This document shows positions 1 to 7,851 of a stretch of DNA of 27,644 nucleotides, piece after piece. Below the pieces are notes generated by a model, which was not told the origin of the DNA, did not search any database, and saw nothing but the letters and a program-made list of their open reading frames with translations. A program made the translations under genes and the position numbers. The stretch comes from Gracilaria vermiculophylla (taxonomy: Eukaryota > Rhodophyta > Florideophyceae > Gracilariales > Gracilariaceae): assembly GCA_019155205.2 (NCBI GenBank), contig JAHNZQ020000092.1, positions 239,643 to 267,286 on the forward strand, written 5' to 3'. The first letter of the stretch is position 1. Each line of letters opens with the position of its first letter.

Positions 1-167
1 TGAAGCTGGTCTCATTTCCGTATCGCTGCAAAACTCTTCACGTTCGAAACGGCATATGAAAGTTGTGTGTCTTCGCGTTTTGTGTACCAAATTTTAATTT
101 CTAACACAGAAAACAAACGTCGTAGAAAGTGAAACACTGTAACGTCACGGGACTTTGCGAAATTCGC

Positions 168-356
168 TCACAGGTCAGAAGCAAAGGCCGATGGATCGAT
201 GAGGAGCGTTTTCTCTTGTTTCTCTCTCTCTTCGTCCAGGGCTTTAAGTAGTGTAGGTTCTAATAAAAAGTTTGTAAGACTAGCTCCACGGGGCTCAAGA
301 TAACCGACAGCGACTGACAGCAAGTTCTCACGCGCTACATAATGAAAAGCTTGCAA
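168..356 (-). other. possible coding fragment, unidentified
   Basis: An open stretch of about 62 codons reads toward the window start and stops at 168. It has mixed, protein-like composition: a hydrophobic first half, then an acidic and lysine-rich segment (EEREKQEKT) followed by LLIDPSAF. There is no ATG start, because the open frame begins after a stop and the first start-like codon is TTG. It directly abuts the copia RNase H remnant on the other strand. It could be the last exon of a host gene cut by the retroelement, or chance. I do not recognise a family. Positions 1-167 contain nothing I can assign. Confidence 0.15.
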
Positions 357-363
357 AAGAGTT

Positions 364-900
364 ATGCGTTATATATATAATACAAACAAGTATTATCTTC
401 TGCAAAAAATAAGGTCAGAAAATGACTTGAACATATTAAGTGCCGCAAGCTGGAGAAATATAGAGTATAGAAAACCAATTTCAGGAGATTCATTTTTTAA
501 TGGATATTGTTTACTGTCATGGAACAGTCGAAAACAATATTTTGTGGCTTCATCAACTACAGGATCAGAATTATTTGCACTCACAGAAGCATTTAAAGGA
601 ACACAATGGTTATCAAAACTTCTCAAGGATATATCCTATAGAATTATGAAGCCGTTTCGAGTTTATGTTGACATTCAATCTATAATTTTCTGAGTCCGAA
701 GTGAAAGCAGGGCACGAAAAGTCAAAGCGTAATGCAATAAGACACTTTCATGTCAAAGACTTTGTGGAAAAAAATTAATTAGATATTAAGTACAGCTCTA
801 CGGAGAATAAGACAGTATATATTTTTACAAAATCTTTGTCAAAAACGTAGCACTGGAAACATATGGAAACCTTAGGTTCGTGCAGTTACAAAGTTGAGAG
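364..900 (+). pseudogene. Ty1/copia RNase H tail, broken remnant
   Basis: This is the end of a copia pol polyprotein, whose RNase H domain removes the RNA strand during reverse transcription. The frame 364-693 carries the usual copia landmarks in order: a degenerate RKPISG motif, a LSWNSRKQ motif, the VASSTTGSE segment (normally SSTEAE) and VYVDIQS (normally DNQS). After the stop at 691-693 the similarity resumes in another frame: HVKDFVEKN near 755, YSSTENKT near 795 and IFTKSLSK near 825 (normally the ADIFTKPL end of the domain). The rest of the element is missing upstream. The region is far richer in A+T than the copia element at 1047-6977, and its residues match a different copia lineage, so it is a separate and older insertion. 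Confidence 0.7.
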
Positions 901-1046
901 GTGGTGTTTTGAAAAGCTATAGAAACTTCTATAAAAACAAATTGAAACTGCTTTCGTCTACAAAGTTCTAGAACGTTTTATAGAAGAACAAGATATGCAT
1001 TTTTAATAGATTATGATTGAAAAGACATAGGACCAATGCTATATTA

Positions 1047-1454
1047 TGGATTTGTACCATTAGCAGACAGACAGGAACGTCGAAACAGTACGTGTTATCA
1101 GCACTCGTAAAGGTACAGAATGCACTGACAGAGTACCACTGAGAACGTAGTACGTAACGGACTGACTTAGTACGTATTCAAGCACCGTGGCAGGATATTT
1201 GTGCTGACAAAGGGCGATGCTTGGCCGCCTTGGACCCCTTGTACTTCTTAGTAGTGCTGACAGATACAACGACTGTATCTGGCGGATTGATAATGACTTC
1301 TGGCGCGCGTAGTTCTGAGGCCGTATAAAAGCCGAGACACGGCGTTTCAACCTTCGATGGTTCAGAAGGCAGACACGAAAACCGATCAGAACACTAAATA
1401 ATTTTACCGACGAACAACTGTAATACTTCAGACTTTTGGCAAGACCGACCTTCA
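1047..1454 (+). repeat. copia 5' LTR
   Basis: Direct repeat of 6572-6977. It begins TGGATTTGTACC and ends GACCTTCA, with the primer-binding site just after it. It contains a TATA box in the same place as the other LTR. Confidence 0.9.
1324..1330 (+). promoter_or_regulatory. TATA box of copia 5' LTR
   Basis: TATAAAA lies inside the sequence GAGGCCGTATAAAAGCC, which is kept in both LTRs (6848-6854 in the 3' copy). It is the likely core promoter of the element. It sits about 125 bp before the LTR end, so U3 would be about 300 bp. Confidence 0.7.
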
Positions 1455-1456
1455 AT

Positions 1457-1470
1457 AGTTATGAGCCCAG
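1457..1470 (+). other. primer-binding site, half-tRNA(iMet) type
   Basis: AGTTATGAGCCCAG directly follows the 5' LTR. Its GTTATGAGCCC core is complementary to the anticodon stem-loop of initiator tRNA-Met, not to the tRNA 3' end. Copia-type elements that prime from a cleaved initiator tRNA use this arrangement. The ATG inside the site (1461) is also the first codon of the gag frame. Confidence 0.75.
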
Positions 1471-2282
1471 AAAGCTCATCCAATCTGCCGTCGAGGCCCC
1501 GTTTCTCTTGGGATATCCGAACCATTCTATGGACAGATGAACGTGGAAGCCAGGAGCAGTATGCAAAGGCTGTGTCCCTTTGGCAGGCATTTCAAGACAC
1601 GCTGGCTGATTTGAACAGTAAAAAGATATCGAAGGAAGCCAGAGGTATAATTTTTCAGTCACAGCTATACGGCCGGGCAATAAATCTATGTAAGGCTATA
1701 CCGGACAGCACCATTCGTTCGGCAACTGTCTCACAGGCTATTTTTGATGCGATTTACAGGCGGGATCCTCTTGCCGTCGTATCCGACGTGTTTCAGGATT
1801 TCATGTTTCTCTTGAACACGAAAAGGAATCACAATGAGAGTTTTAAGAACTTTGAATCGAGATTCCCGGTACAGGTGTCCAGACTCAACGCGCACGGAAC
1901 TAAGGCCAAGCTGTCAGAATCATTGGTGGCCTTCGCTTTGCTTGCTAACGCCGACGTGGACAGTCATCAGAGGGTTTCTGTATTGGCAAATGCGGCACCA
2001 AGGAACGCATATTTGGCTGTGACGTCGACCACCAACGCTTACCTGAAGCTAATTTCGTATGACGCCATCGCCTCAGTCTTGAGACAATGTAATGAGATGA
2101 AGGGCCCAGACGGAGACCCATCTAAGTATATCTCCGCGAATTTGTCCCACCACTCGTCGCGCGCAGAAAACTTAGGCTCTGGTCCCAGAAGAGGCAGTAA
2201 TGGGTCGCGACGCACACCCAAACAGTTTGCCAAGCTCAAGTCGAGAACGGAGTGTCACAAATGCAAGAAGTTTGGACACTAG
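1461..2282 (+). CDS. gag: copia gag (capsid/nucleocapsid), with premature stop
   Basis: This is the structural protein that packages element RNA into cytoplasmic virus-like particles. The 273-codon frame starts at an ATG inside the primer-binding site. The N-terminal part holds tryptophan-containing helices typical of copia gag (WTDERGS, then SLWQAFQ). The middle carries KNFESRF and a run of small and hydrophobic residues. A zinc knuckle lies at the end: Cys at 2253, Cys at 2262, His at 2277, then a stop (TAG 2280-2282), and a His (2292) where the last Cys of CX2CX4HX4C would be. The protein therefore ends inside its own RNA-binding motif. The same phase continues downstream into protease, so gag and pol were one frame in the ancestor. 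Family assignment is firm. The start is the only in-phase ATG near the LTR. Confidence 0.8.
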   Translation: MSPESSSNLPSRPRFSWDIRTILWTDERGSQEQYAKAVSLWQAFQDTLADLNSKKISKEARGIIFQSQLYGRAINLCKAIPDSTIRSATVSQAIFDAIYRRDPLAVVSDVFQDFMFLLNTKRNHNESFKNFESRFPVQVSRLNAHGTKAKLSESLVAFALLANADVDSHQRVSVLANAAPRNAYLAVTSTTNAYLKLISYDAIASVLRQCNEMKGPDGDPSKYISANLSHHSSRAENLGSGPRRGSNGSRRTPKQFAKLKSRTECHKCKKFGH

Positions 2283-2627
2283 AAGGACAGCCATGATGAA
2301 GATGGAATTCTGAAGCCCGGTGTGAAGGCCCTAGACGCTCCTCCGAAAACCGAGAACACCAACAGTAATGTGCTAACTTTCAACATGGCAAAACTCGAAG
2401 CATTGGGCGTAGCTGCAGTAGCCTTCGACACACCAGTTAGGCCCATCCTGGACGACGGAGCCCCGGACAGTGGAATTGGATTCAAAGAATTACAGCTTAT
2501 AGCTAAACTGTTGTGCCCGAAGTGGAACGGAGAACTCTAGCCGATACCAGACGCTGTTGCTGAAAGACCCTATTGGCAATATGGTAAAGGGGAGCACAGC
2601 ACTCAGTGTAAGAAGATTCTGGGCTCA
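2283..2627 (+). pseudogene. copia protease region
   Basis: In phase with gag, this stretch carries the aspartic protease that cuts the polyprotein. The active-site segment reads ILDDGAPDSGIG, with the catalytic Asp at 2451-2453 followed by DGA where retroelement proteases usually have SGA or TGA. A TAG at 2538-2540 interrupts it, after which the same phase continues into the integrase. The assignment rests on this motif and its place between the gag zinc knuckle and the integrase zinc domain. Confidence 0.65.
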
Positions 2628-3112
2628 GTGGTGTTTGAGGCGCAGACCGATCAGGGTGGTTCAGTGCAGATAAGGCACCTCATCATTGATGGATCGTCGC
2701 AGTGGTTCATCGGACGAAACGTGACCAACGATTGCGATATCCTGTGTGTCAACCAGAACAAACTGATTCTGCCACCCGACTCTAGTGGCATTCCTCAGGG
2801 AAGTATGACACTGATGGACCATGAAATGCATACGTACATTCCGCATTCGGCTTTTACGTCACATGCGAACAGTATGACGGACCAGAACGAAACTACTTTG
2901 TTTTATGCGTCGGCACACATCGAAGGCGAAAACGCAAACAAGACGTGGAGCGACCTGAAAAAGATCATCGACAAGGTCCATAAGCACGTTTGTGCATATT
3001 CCACCTACTCCGGCATCAAGGTATGGCTAGAGCGCAACGCAATGTGGGATCTTCACGCAGATAAGTACTGGCAGTCTATTCTGGAGAGATGCACCGCCTG
3101 TCAGACTACGGC
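2628..3112 (+). pseudogene. copia integrase N-terminal zinc domain, split by solo LTR
   Basis: This is the first half of the integrase, which inserts the cDNA into chromosomes. It continues the gag phase without a stop until the nested LTR begins. The HHCC zinc module is visible: histidines in VHKHVC near 2980-2995 and the cysteine pair in CTACQ (Cys codons at 3090 and 3099). The preceding part includes the linker after protease. The reading breaks at 3112, the last base of the ACGGC target duplication, and resumes at 3668 in the phase expected from a 560 bp insertion. Confidence 0.75.
3108..3112. repeat. target-site duplication ACGGC, left copy
   Basis: ACGGC lies directly before the solo LTR and again directly after it (3668-3672). 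A 5 bp duplication is normal for Ty3/gypsy integrases. Confidence 0.85.
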
Positions 3113-3667
3113 TGTGGTACTGTCAGCCCTCCTTTCGAGGTACTTGAGCACAACGTCCGTTAGGAGTTTTTGTTGACTTTAAAAGATGCGTGTTCCTAAA
3201 GGTGGTCTCCGGGATCCGCTGTAGCAAGCCGGGGGAATTCTGAAAGGGGATCCGCTAGCACCAAGCGGAGGGGGAGGTTCACTGGGCGGACAATGCTCCT
3301 ACAGGCTCTGCTATGATGCGACCTGGAGATCGGCGGCTTAGAAACCTGAGAATGATCAACGAGAGTCTTCAACCAGAAAAGTAGATGAAGACTCAAGGGT
3401 GCTTATCTTTACTTCCCCTGAGGTGGAGCTCAACTGGCAGATTACGTATCAAGCCGGGAGCCCGTCTCGACAGGTTCTACTACTGTAGTAGTTACCTGCC
3501 TAAATTAACTAAAATAAATAATAATTTTACCGTCCCTTAAGGATACTGTAGCGCACTTGGGCAGGATTAGGCACCAGGTGGCTCAATTAATAAAATACGA
3601 GCCCTCTTTAGAAATATTATACCATAAGGCTACACCACCATATTTCCTTAGAAGCCACTGTACTACA
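3113..3667 (-). repeat. solo LTR of the gypsy family, inside copia integrase
   Basis: This 555 bp unit is flanked by a perfect ACGGC duplication and interrupts the copia integrase codons. It matches the units at 10997-11550 and 19875-20427 end to end and a truncated inverted copy at 19020-19184. Its ends are short inverted repeats (TGTGGTAC on the left, GTACTACA on the right), as in LTRs. The true LTR direction is the minus strand, because in the elements at 19020 and 20427 the polypurine tract precedes the TGTAGTAC end. With no internal sequence, it is the product of LTR-LTR recombination. The copia element is therefore older than this gypsy insertion. Confidence 0.9.
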
Positions 3668-3672
3668 ACGGC
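3668..3672. repeat. target-site duplication ACGGC, right copy
   Basis: Second copy of the 5 bp duplication at 3108-3112. Confidence 0.85.
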
Positions 3673-4657
3673 GAAGCCCACTGTCAGCCGAAAGGTATCT
3701 CTGAGCGCCATGACTAGACAATTCAACGTTTTTGTGTGCGCGGATCATATGTTTCTCGACCAGTACTGTGTGATGCATGTTATGGATACCGCATTGCACT
3801 ACTTCACGGGCGCTATTTTCGACAGTACGTCGATGGCTAAGGCGATTCTGGTCTTCGGAGCTCACTTGATTACCACATTATGGAACCCGCAGATTGCCGC
3901 AAACGAAAAGATTTTCAACAACAGCCTCCTCCAGTCATACATGAAGGACCACGAGATCGACTGTTGGTCACTACCACCGAGCCGGCACACCAAGAATGTT
4001 CTCGAATCGAAGCACAGAATCATCCGAGACATTTTTGTACGACTCGAGGACGCCACCGAACGGGATCAGAAGGAATGGACATAAGGATGGAACATCCAAC
4101 AATCCATCAAGACTTCGAACGACCTCTACGGTGGCGAGATGTTGTCAGCTCAGGAGTTGGAAAAGGGGTGCGCGAGGCCCGTCGGGCCTGGTGCAATGCC
4201 CAAGTTGCTCCCTCAAAACCTTATCGACGCGTATCAAACACTTCTGGTGAAGCGAAAGCTGACGCTCGTCCCCCGATCAAAGTCTATCAAAGAATTCAAC
4301 ATTGCTCTCGGAGACTTGGTACAAATCTTCATCAAGGACGATACTACAAAGTGGGGTAGCTGGTCCGAGAACAGACCAGTTTTGTCCTTCGATTTCGCCA
4401 ATCGTACTGTAACTGTCCCGGATTCGAAGGGCAGGAATGTTTCCGCAGCTATCGAAGATGTAAGGCCAGCTATAAGCGACAACGAGCTAGTGGCCACTGT
4501 GCAAGATGCTATCGACGAACTAGATAGAAGCTTGGATGAAGTTCTATCTCAACTAGACAACGAAACAAAATATAGGGAAGAAGAAGAAGATGCATCCAAC
4601 CCCAACTCAGGTCGATCAGAGAGCGAAAAGGAATGGGAAAGCGTTGGAACTAATCTA
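3668..4657 (+). pseudogene. copia integrase catalytic core and C-terminal region
   Basis: The core resumes after the solo LTR. The segments VCADHMFLD (first catalytic Asp region), LWNPQIAANEKIFNN and RHTKNVLESKH (catalytic Glu region) follow in the order seen in GalEa-like copia integrases. The second catalytic Asp appears to be lost: the position before EKIFNN reads Asn. A TAA at 4082-4084 breaks the frame, which continues in the same phase through MLSAQEL, a basic segment and an acidic linker (REEEEDASNPNSG). The C-terminal end runs into the Tudor-like domain described separately. It cannot make a working protein. Confidence 0.8.
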
Positions 4658-4825
4658 CTGAAGGTGAGCGACACAATCGAAGTGTACTGGCCCATCGATA
4701 AACAGTTCTACCGGGTTACAGTACACAATTTCCACGAGCCTACGGGAAGGTACGATGTCCACTACACCGCTTGAGACAAAGAGAAGCTGATGCTGCAGGA
4801 TGAGGTGAGGAACTATGTCACCAAC
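4658..4825 (+). pseudogene. Tudor-like domain at copia integrase C-terminus
   Basis: In the same phase as the integrase, a compact barrel-type pattern appears: IEVYWPIDKQFYRVTVHNF, then GRYDVHYTA, a stop (TGA 4772-4774, where a Gly is expected), then DKEKLMLQDEVRNY. The order 'VYWP.D..FY..TV......G.Y.V.Y..GDKE.L.L..E..R' is what is seen in Tudor and related chromatin-reader domains, where the last part is usually YDDGD-E. The likely role is steering integration by binding histone tails or chromatin proteins, as chromodomains do in gypsy elements. That role is inference. The pattern match is my own reading and needs a profile search. Confidence 0.55.
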
Positions 4826-5626
4826 CAACAAAACGATCCATCACAGGCTGAAGACTCTGAAGATGACAAAAACCGCATGATTGCAGGCGAAGTCGAACTT
4901 TCACCAGGGCAGGAGCTTCACAGTACCTAGAAACGGCTTATCCATAAGTACTTTCAGGTGTTCGGAACCAGTGAATTCATGCTGCATCAAGCACAGGAAC
5001 GCTCGCCATTCGCTACGCAGAAAGCCTACGAGAAGGAAGAGAAGTCCTTCAACAACATCGTGAGGAACGTAGCGGTATCACAGATACCCAAGAACCCTAA
5101 CATTGTCACCAGTCATGTGTTCTACAAGGTGAAGCGCTGTGACAATAACACTTTAACGTTGAAGGCCCGTATTATCGTTCACGGGAACCAAGACCGTGAT
5201 AAGTATATTTTGAAGACGGACTCTGCGACTTGTCCACCGGTCGGCATGAGAATCCTAATCTCACACTCTACAATCTTTCGCTGCACCCTGGCAAAAATCG
5301 ACTTCAAAACTGCGTTCCTACAAACTCAAGCGCAACGGGATGTGTACATGGTACCACCGAGATAGTGCAAGATTCGTCACCGGCGCTACTGGTTGTTACT
5401 ATCAGCCGCATATACACTGGCGAACGCTGGTGCCAAGTGGCAACAGTTGAGCGACGATGTCCTCCGTGGTTTCGGATTTTCTCAGCTCGTCTATGTCCCG
5501 CAATTGTTATATATGAAGATGTCTCAGAAAGTCGTGGTTGTGGCAGTCAAAGTCGTCGAAGACATCTTTTTTGGCGGCAAGAGGAGCAAGCTGTCCGAAT
5601 TCATTGAGAAGATCAAGAAGAACTAA
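4826..5626 (+). pseudogene. copia reverse transcriptase
   Basis: This is the RNA-dependent DNA polymerase of the element, in the same phase as the integrase. Landmarks in order: KARIIVHGNQD near 5165, the TDSATCPPVGMRILISH segment near 5218, KIDFKTAFLQ near 5295 (first catalytic Asp) and VYMVPPR, followed by a TAG (5363-5365). After the stop comes SAAYTLANAGAKWQ and then VKVVEDIFFGG, the place of the catalytic pair (codons 5558-5563). The pair reads Glu-Asp instead of Asp-Asp, so the active site is damaged. Other stops are the TAG near 4928 and the TAA near 5624. No frameshift is seen. Confidence 0.82.
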
Positions 5627-6481
5627 AAGCTAGGTACCATACTGTACGGGCAAGGAAAGATTCACTTCTATGGTTTGATTGTTACGCAGCATGATGAAAT
5701 GACAGTTGGAATCGACGGTGATGAGAAGATGCAAAACTACCTGGCACCCACAATTAGCCGCATTAGGAGGAAGCAGTACGACGACAGTTTGAGCAGCATA
5801 GAGCTGGCAGGCTTCAGGTCACTGAACAGCAGCATCGGATGTCTAGGCGTCGCTGCGTCCCCTTCTTGCGCTTTTGCCGAAAGTTATCTCCAGCAGAAAG
5901 CGCCGAAGCCCTTAGTGAAGGACCTTTTGACCTAGATAAACCTTCTGAAGACACTCAAACAAAGAAGTACATCGCTCACATTCGTGAGACCACCGCAGAA
6001 GAAGCAGTATAAGGACTTGGTCGTTGTCTTTTCTGATGCTAGCCCCACGCAGAACTATGATCAGCTCGGTTTTGGAGCTGGACTCCTGTTTGGGGAATTA
6101 AAAATGGACTCTGTCATTCATGTGGTCGCGTGGTGTTCTCACAAATCTTGCAGGCCCGTTAAGTCTATCGGATCTGCCCAGACGCTGGCAGCGGGCGAAG
6201 CGGTTGACGAAGGAAAACTTTTGGCTAAAGCTTTTCAGGAGTTATTGGGTATACACGTCGGTTTGTGGATTTTTGTGGACTGGAAGGATCTGTAAGGCGC
6301 TTTATCTTCTTGCAGGAACGCTGCTCATCGTTCTATCCGTGGTGATGTCGCTGATATCCGCCATGAGTTCGAGACCCGTCACATCGACCGTATGATCTGG
6401 ATTCCCGGAAAGATCAATGTCGCAGACCCAATGACGAACACTGACAGTTTTATGAGCACTTGTTCGGAACTGTTGCTGTAA
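5627..6481 (+). pseudogene. copia RT end and RNase H
   Basis: The same phase continues through the RT thumb/connection (5675-5935) into RNase H. The RNase H landmarks are VVFSDASP near 6020 (first catalytic Asp), VAWCSHKSCRPVKSIGSAQ near 6125 and LAAGEAVDEGK with its acidic residue. IFVDWKDL near 6280 is normally VDSKDL. After the TAA at 6293-6295 it goes on in phase with HRSIRGDVADIRHEFETRH and WIPGKINVADPMT, ending at a TAA at 6479-6481. That last stop is the probable original end of the polyprotein, since the polypurine tract and LTR follow within 100 bp. Premature stops are at 5624, 5933 and 6293. Confidence 0.85.
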
Positions 6482-6555
6482 AACGGAAAGATATCAGTGG
6501 ATTTTGGGAATGCACTTCTTAATGGCTCGGACAAGTCTACAGGATAATTGGAATT

Positions 6556-6571
6556 CGAAGAGGGATGAGTA
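6556..6571 (+). other. copia polypurine tract
   Basis: CGAAGAGGGATGAGTA stands immediately before the TGGATTTG start of the 3' LTR. A purine-rich run there primes plus-strand synthesis. Confidence 0.7.
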
Positions 6572-6977
6572 TGGATTTGTACCGTTTGCAGACAGACAAG
6601 AACATCGAAACAGTACGTGTTATTAGCACTCGGAAAGGTACAGAATGCACTGAAAGAGTACCACGGAGAACGTGGTACGTAACGGACTGACCTAATATGC
6701 ATTCAAGCACCGTGGCAGGATATTTGTGCTGACAAAGGGCGATGCTTAGCAGCCTTGGACCCCACGTATTCTTAGTAGTGCTGACAAATACAACGACTGT
6801 ATCTAACGGATTGATAATGACTGCTGGCGCCCGTGGTTCAGAGGCCGTATAAAAGCCTAGACGTGGCATCCCAGCCTTCAATGGTTCAGAAGGCAGACAC
6901 GAGAACCGATCAGAACACTAAAGACCTTTACCGACGAACAAATGTGCTTCTTCAGACCTTCGCAAGACCGACCTTTA
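6572..6977 (+). repeat. copia 3' LTR
   Basis: It matches 1047-1454 along its full length, including TATAAAA at 6848-6854. By-eye divergence between the two LTRs is roughly 10-12 percent. Following bases ATGTA do not repeat the bases before the 5' LTR. The stretch from 6978 to 7132 has no feature I can assign. Confidence 0.9.
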
Positions 6978-7132
6978 ATGTACGTCGTAAAAATGATATA
7001 GAGTACTATTGAAGCAGAGTTATAGCTTGAAGATTGACGGAATATGGATGTCAAGCCAATTGTTCAAGACATAAAGAAGATTCCGTTTATTCAACTCTGT
7101 CAATGAATTGTATTGCACAACCTACATGAGAT

Positions 7133-7320
7133 GAGTGCGAGGGCGGCAATGATGGCTGAGGCAGCGAACAATTCAACGGAGGTGGCCAAGGCGTTGGGAA
7201 CGGCTGATGCTGCGTAGGCGGCCGAGGCGGGGAGGGCGGCGGAAGTGGCGGAAATGGCCACAGCGGCAACTCCAAAAGCAGCAGAGACTGCGACGAGAAG
7301 CAAAAGTGAACAATTATAAG
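7133..7320 (+). other. Ala/Gly-rich triplet array, first
   Basis: The stretch is rich in GGC-type triplets on the plus strand. From the ATG at 7133 one frame reads an alanine-rich, helix-like peptide (MSARAAMMAEAANNSTEVAK) with one stop near 7217. Another frame reads glycine-rich. It looks like a degenerate triplet repeat, possibly once coding. The function is unknown. A second array in the opposite orientation lies about 190 bp away. Confidence 0.3.
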
Positions 7321-7452
7321 TTACATTATGGCACGCGGCATGGTCTCCAATTTGAGAAAGTCGATAATCAGGTCAGCTGCAGCCGAGCCCAACGTCGTCT
7401 TCGCTTATGCCCTAGTTATTGCATATATTATGCTGTGCCGCAAACCAACCTG

Positions 7453-7710
7453 TCATTGTCCGATTTGTGCGCCGCTCTTATCAACTTCGTCATCGCCGTA
7501 GCCGCCACGGTCGCAGCAGTCGCCGTTCCTGCCGGGTTCGCCAGAGCAGCCGGAGCCGCCGCAATCACCGTAATCGCCACCGTCTTCGCCGCTGCCGCCG
7601 CCGCTGCCGTCGCCACCGTTACCGTCCTGGCCTTGGAAACTTTCCGACTCACAGCCTCCTCGCGCGCCATTGTCGCAGCAAAAAAAGGAAGGGCGTAGTA
7701 CTGTAAGCAT
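7453..7710 (-). CDS. small Gly/Asp-rich ORF on the second triplet array
   Basis: An ATG-less open frame of 85 codons is rich in Gly, Asp and Cys, with runs such as GGDGSGGGSGEDGGDYGD and CDRGGYGDDEVDK. On the opposite strand the same DNA reads as a very hydrophobic Ala/Val-rich peptide, so the composition follows from a GGN triplet repeat and does not by itself prove coding. I recognise no family. It could be a fragment of a glycine-rich host protein exon or a pure microsatellite. Confidence that it is translated is low. Confidence 0.2.
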   Translation of the reverse strand: MLTVLRPSFFCCDNGARGGCESESFQGQDGNGGDGSGGGSGEDGGDYGDCGGSGCSGEPGRNGDCCDRGGYGDDEVDKSGAQIGQ

Positions 7711-7851
7711 TATGACGCCGTGATGCGCTTTGTGTACTGATTAAACGCCGCCCCCACTCTCCAATCGCGATCGCGGCCTCTCTCGTATCTTTCTTGCACC
7801 AGTAGCTCTTTTGTGTCTCATAGATTCTTCCATATTGATCACCTTTCTGCA

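Larger units (their letters stand above)
1047..6977 (+). mobile_element. GalEa-like Ty1/copia retrotransposon, complete but inactive
   Basis: The element has 408 and 406 bp LTRs, a primer-binding site, a fused gag-pol frame and a polypurine tract, in the copia order gag, protease, integrase, RT, RNase H. It is 5.93 kb as it stands and about 5.37 kb without the solo gypsy LTR nested in it. The reading frame is continuous across gag and pol: codons before the nested LTR are in one phase, and those after it are shifted by exactly the 560 bp of insert plus target duplication. It carries about nine premature stops and no frameshift that I could find. The LTRs differ at roughly a tenth of positions by eye, so it is old. 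Flanking bases (TATTA before, ATGTA after) do not form a clear target duplication. The integrase wording resembles the GalEa/red-algal copia group, a recalled resemblance only. Confidence 0.92.

Noticed and set aside
390..420. Splice-acceptor-like TTATTTTTTGCAG on the minus strand upstream of the fragment at 168-356
   Set aside because: It lies within copia RNase H coding sequence. The pattern is short and no matching exon structure can be shown.
1060..1455. Long minus-strand open frame in the copia 5' LTR (also in the 3' LTR at 6537-6881)
   Set aside because: It lies wholly in LTR sequence that carries the promoter, and no protein pattern is visible. It is open by chance in both because the LTRs are repeats.
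3113..3667. The 555 bp unit as a MITE-like small DNA transposon
   Set aside because: Its inverted ends are only about 8 bp and degenerate, and it is attached to gypsy internal sequence with a polypurine tract elsewhere, so it is an LTR.
3880..4359. Plus-strand frame of 159 codons overlapping the copia integrase
   Set aside because: It is out of phase with the integrase motifs and is a shadow.
7428..7698. Ala/Val-rich hydrophobic peptide as a membrane protein
   Set aside because: The composition arises from a GCC-type triplet array; no charged flanks or start support it.
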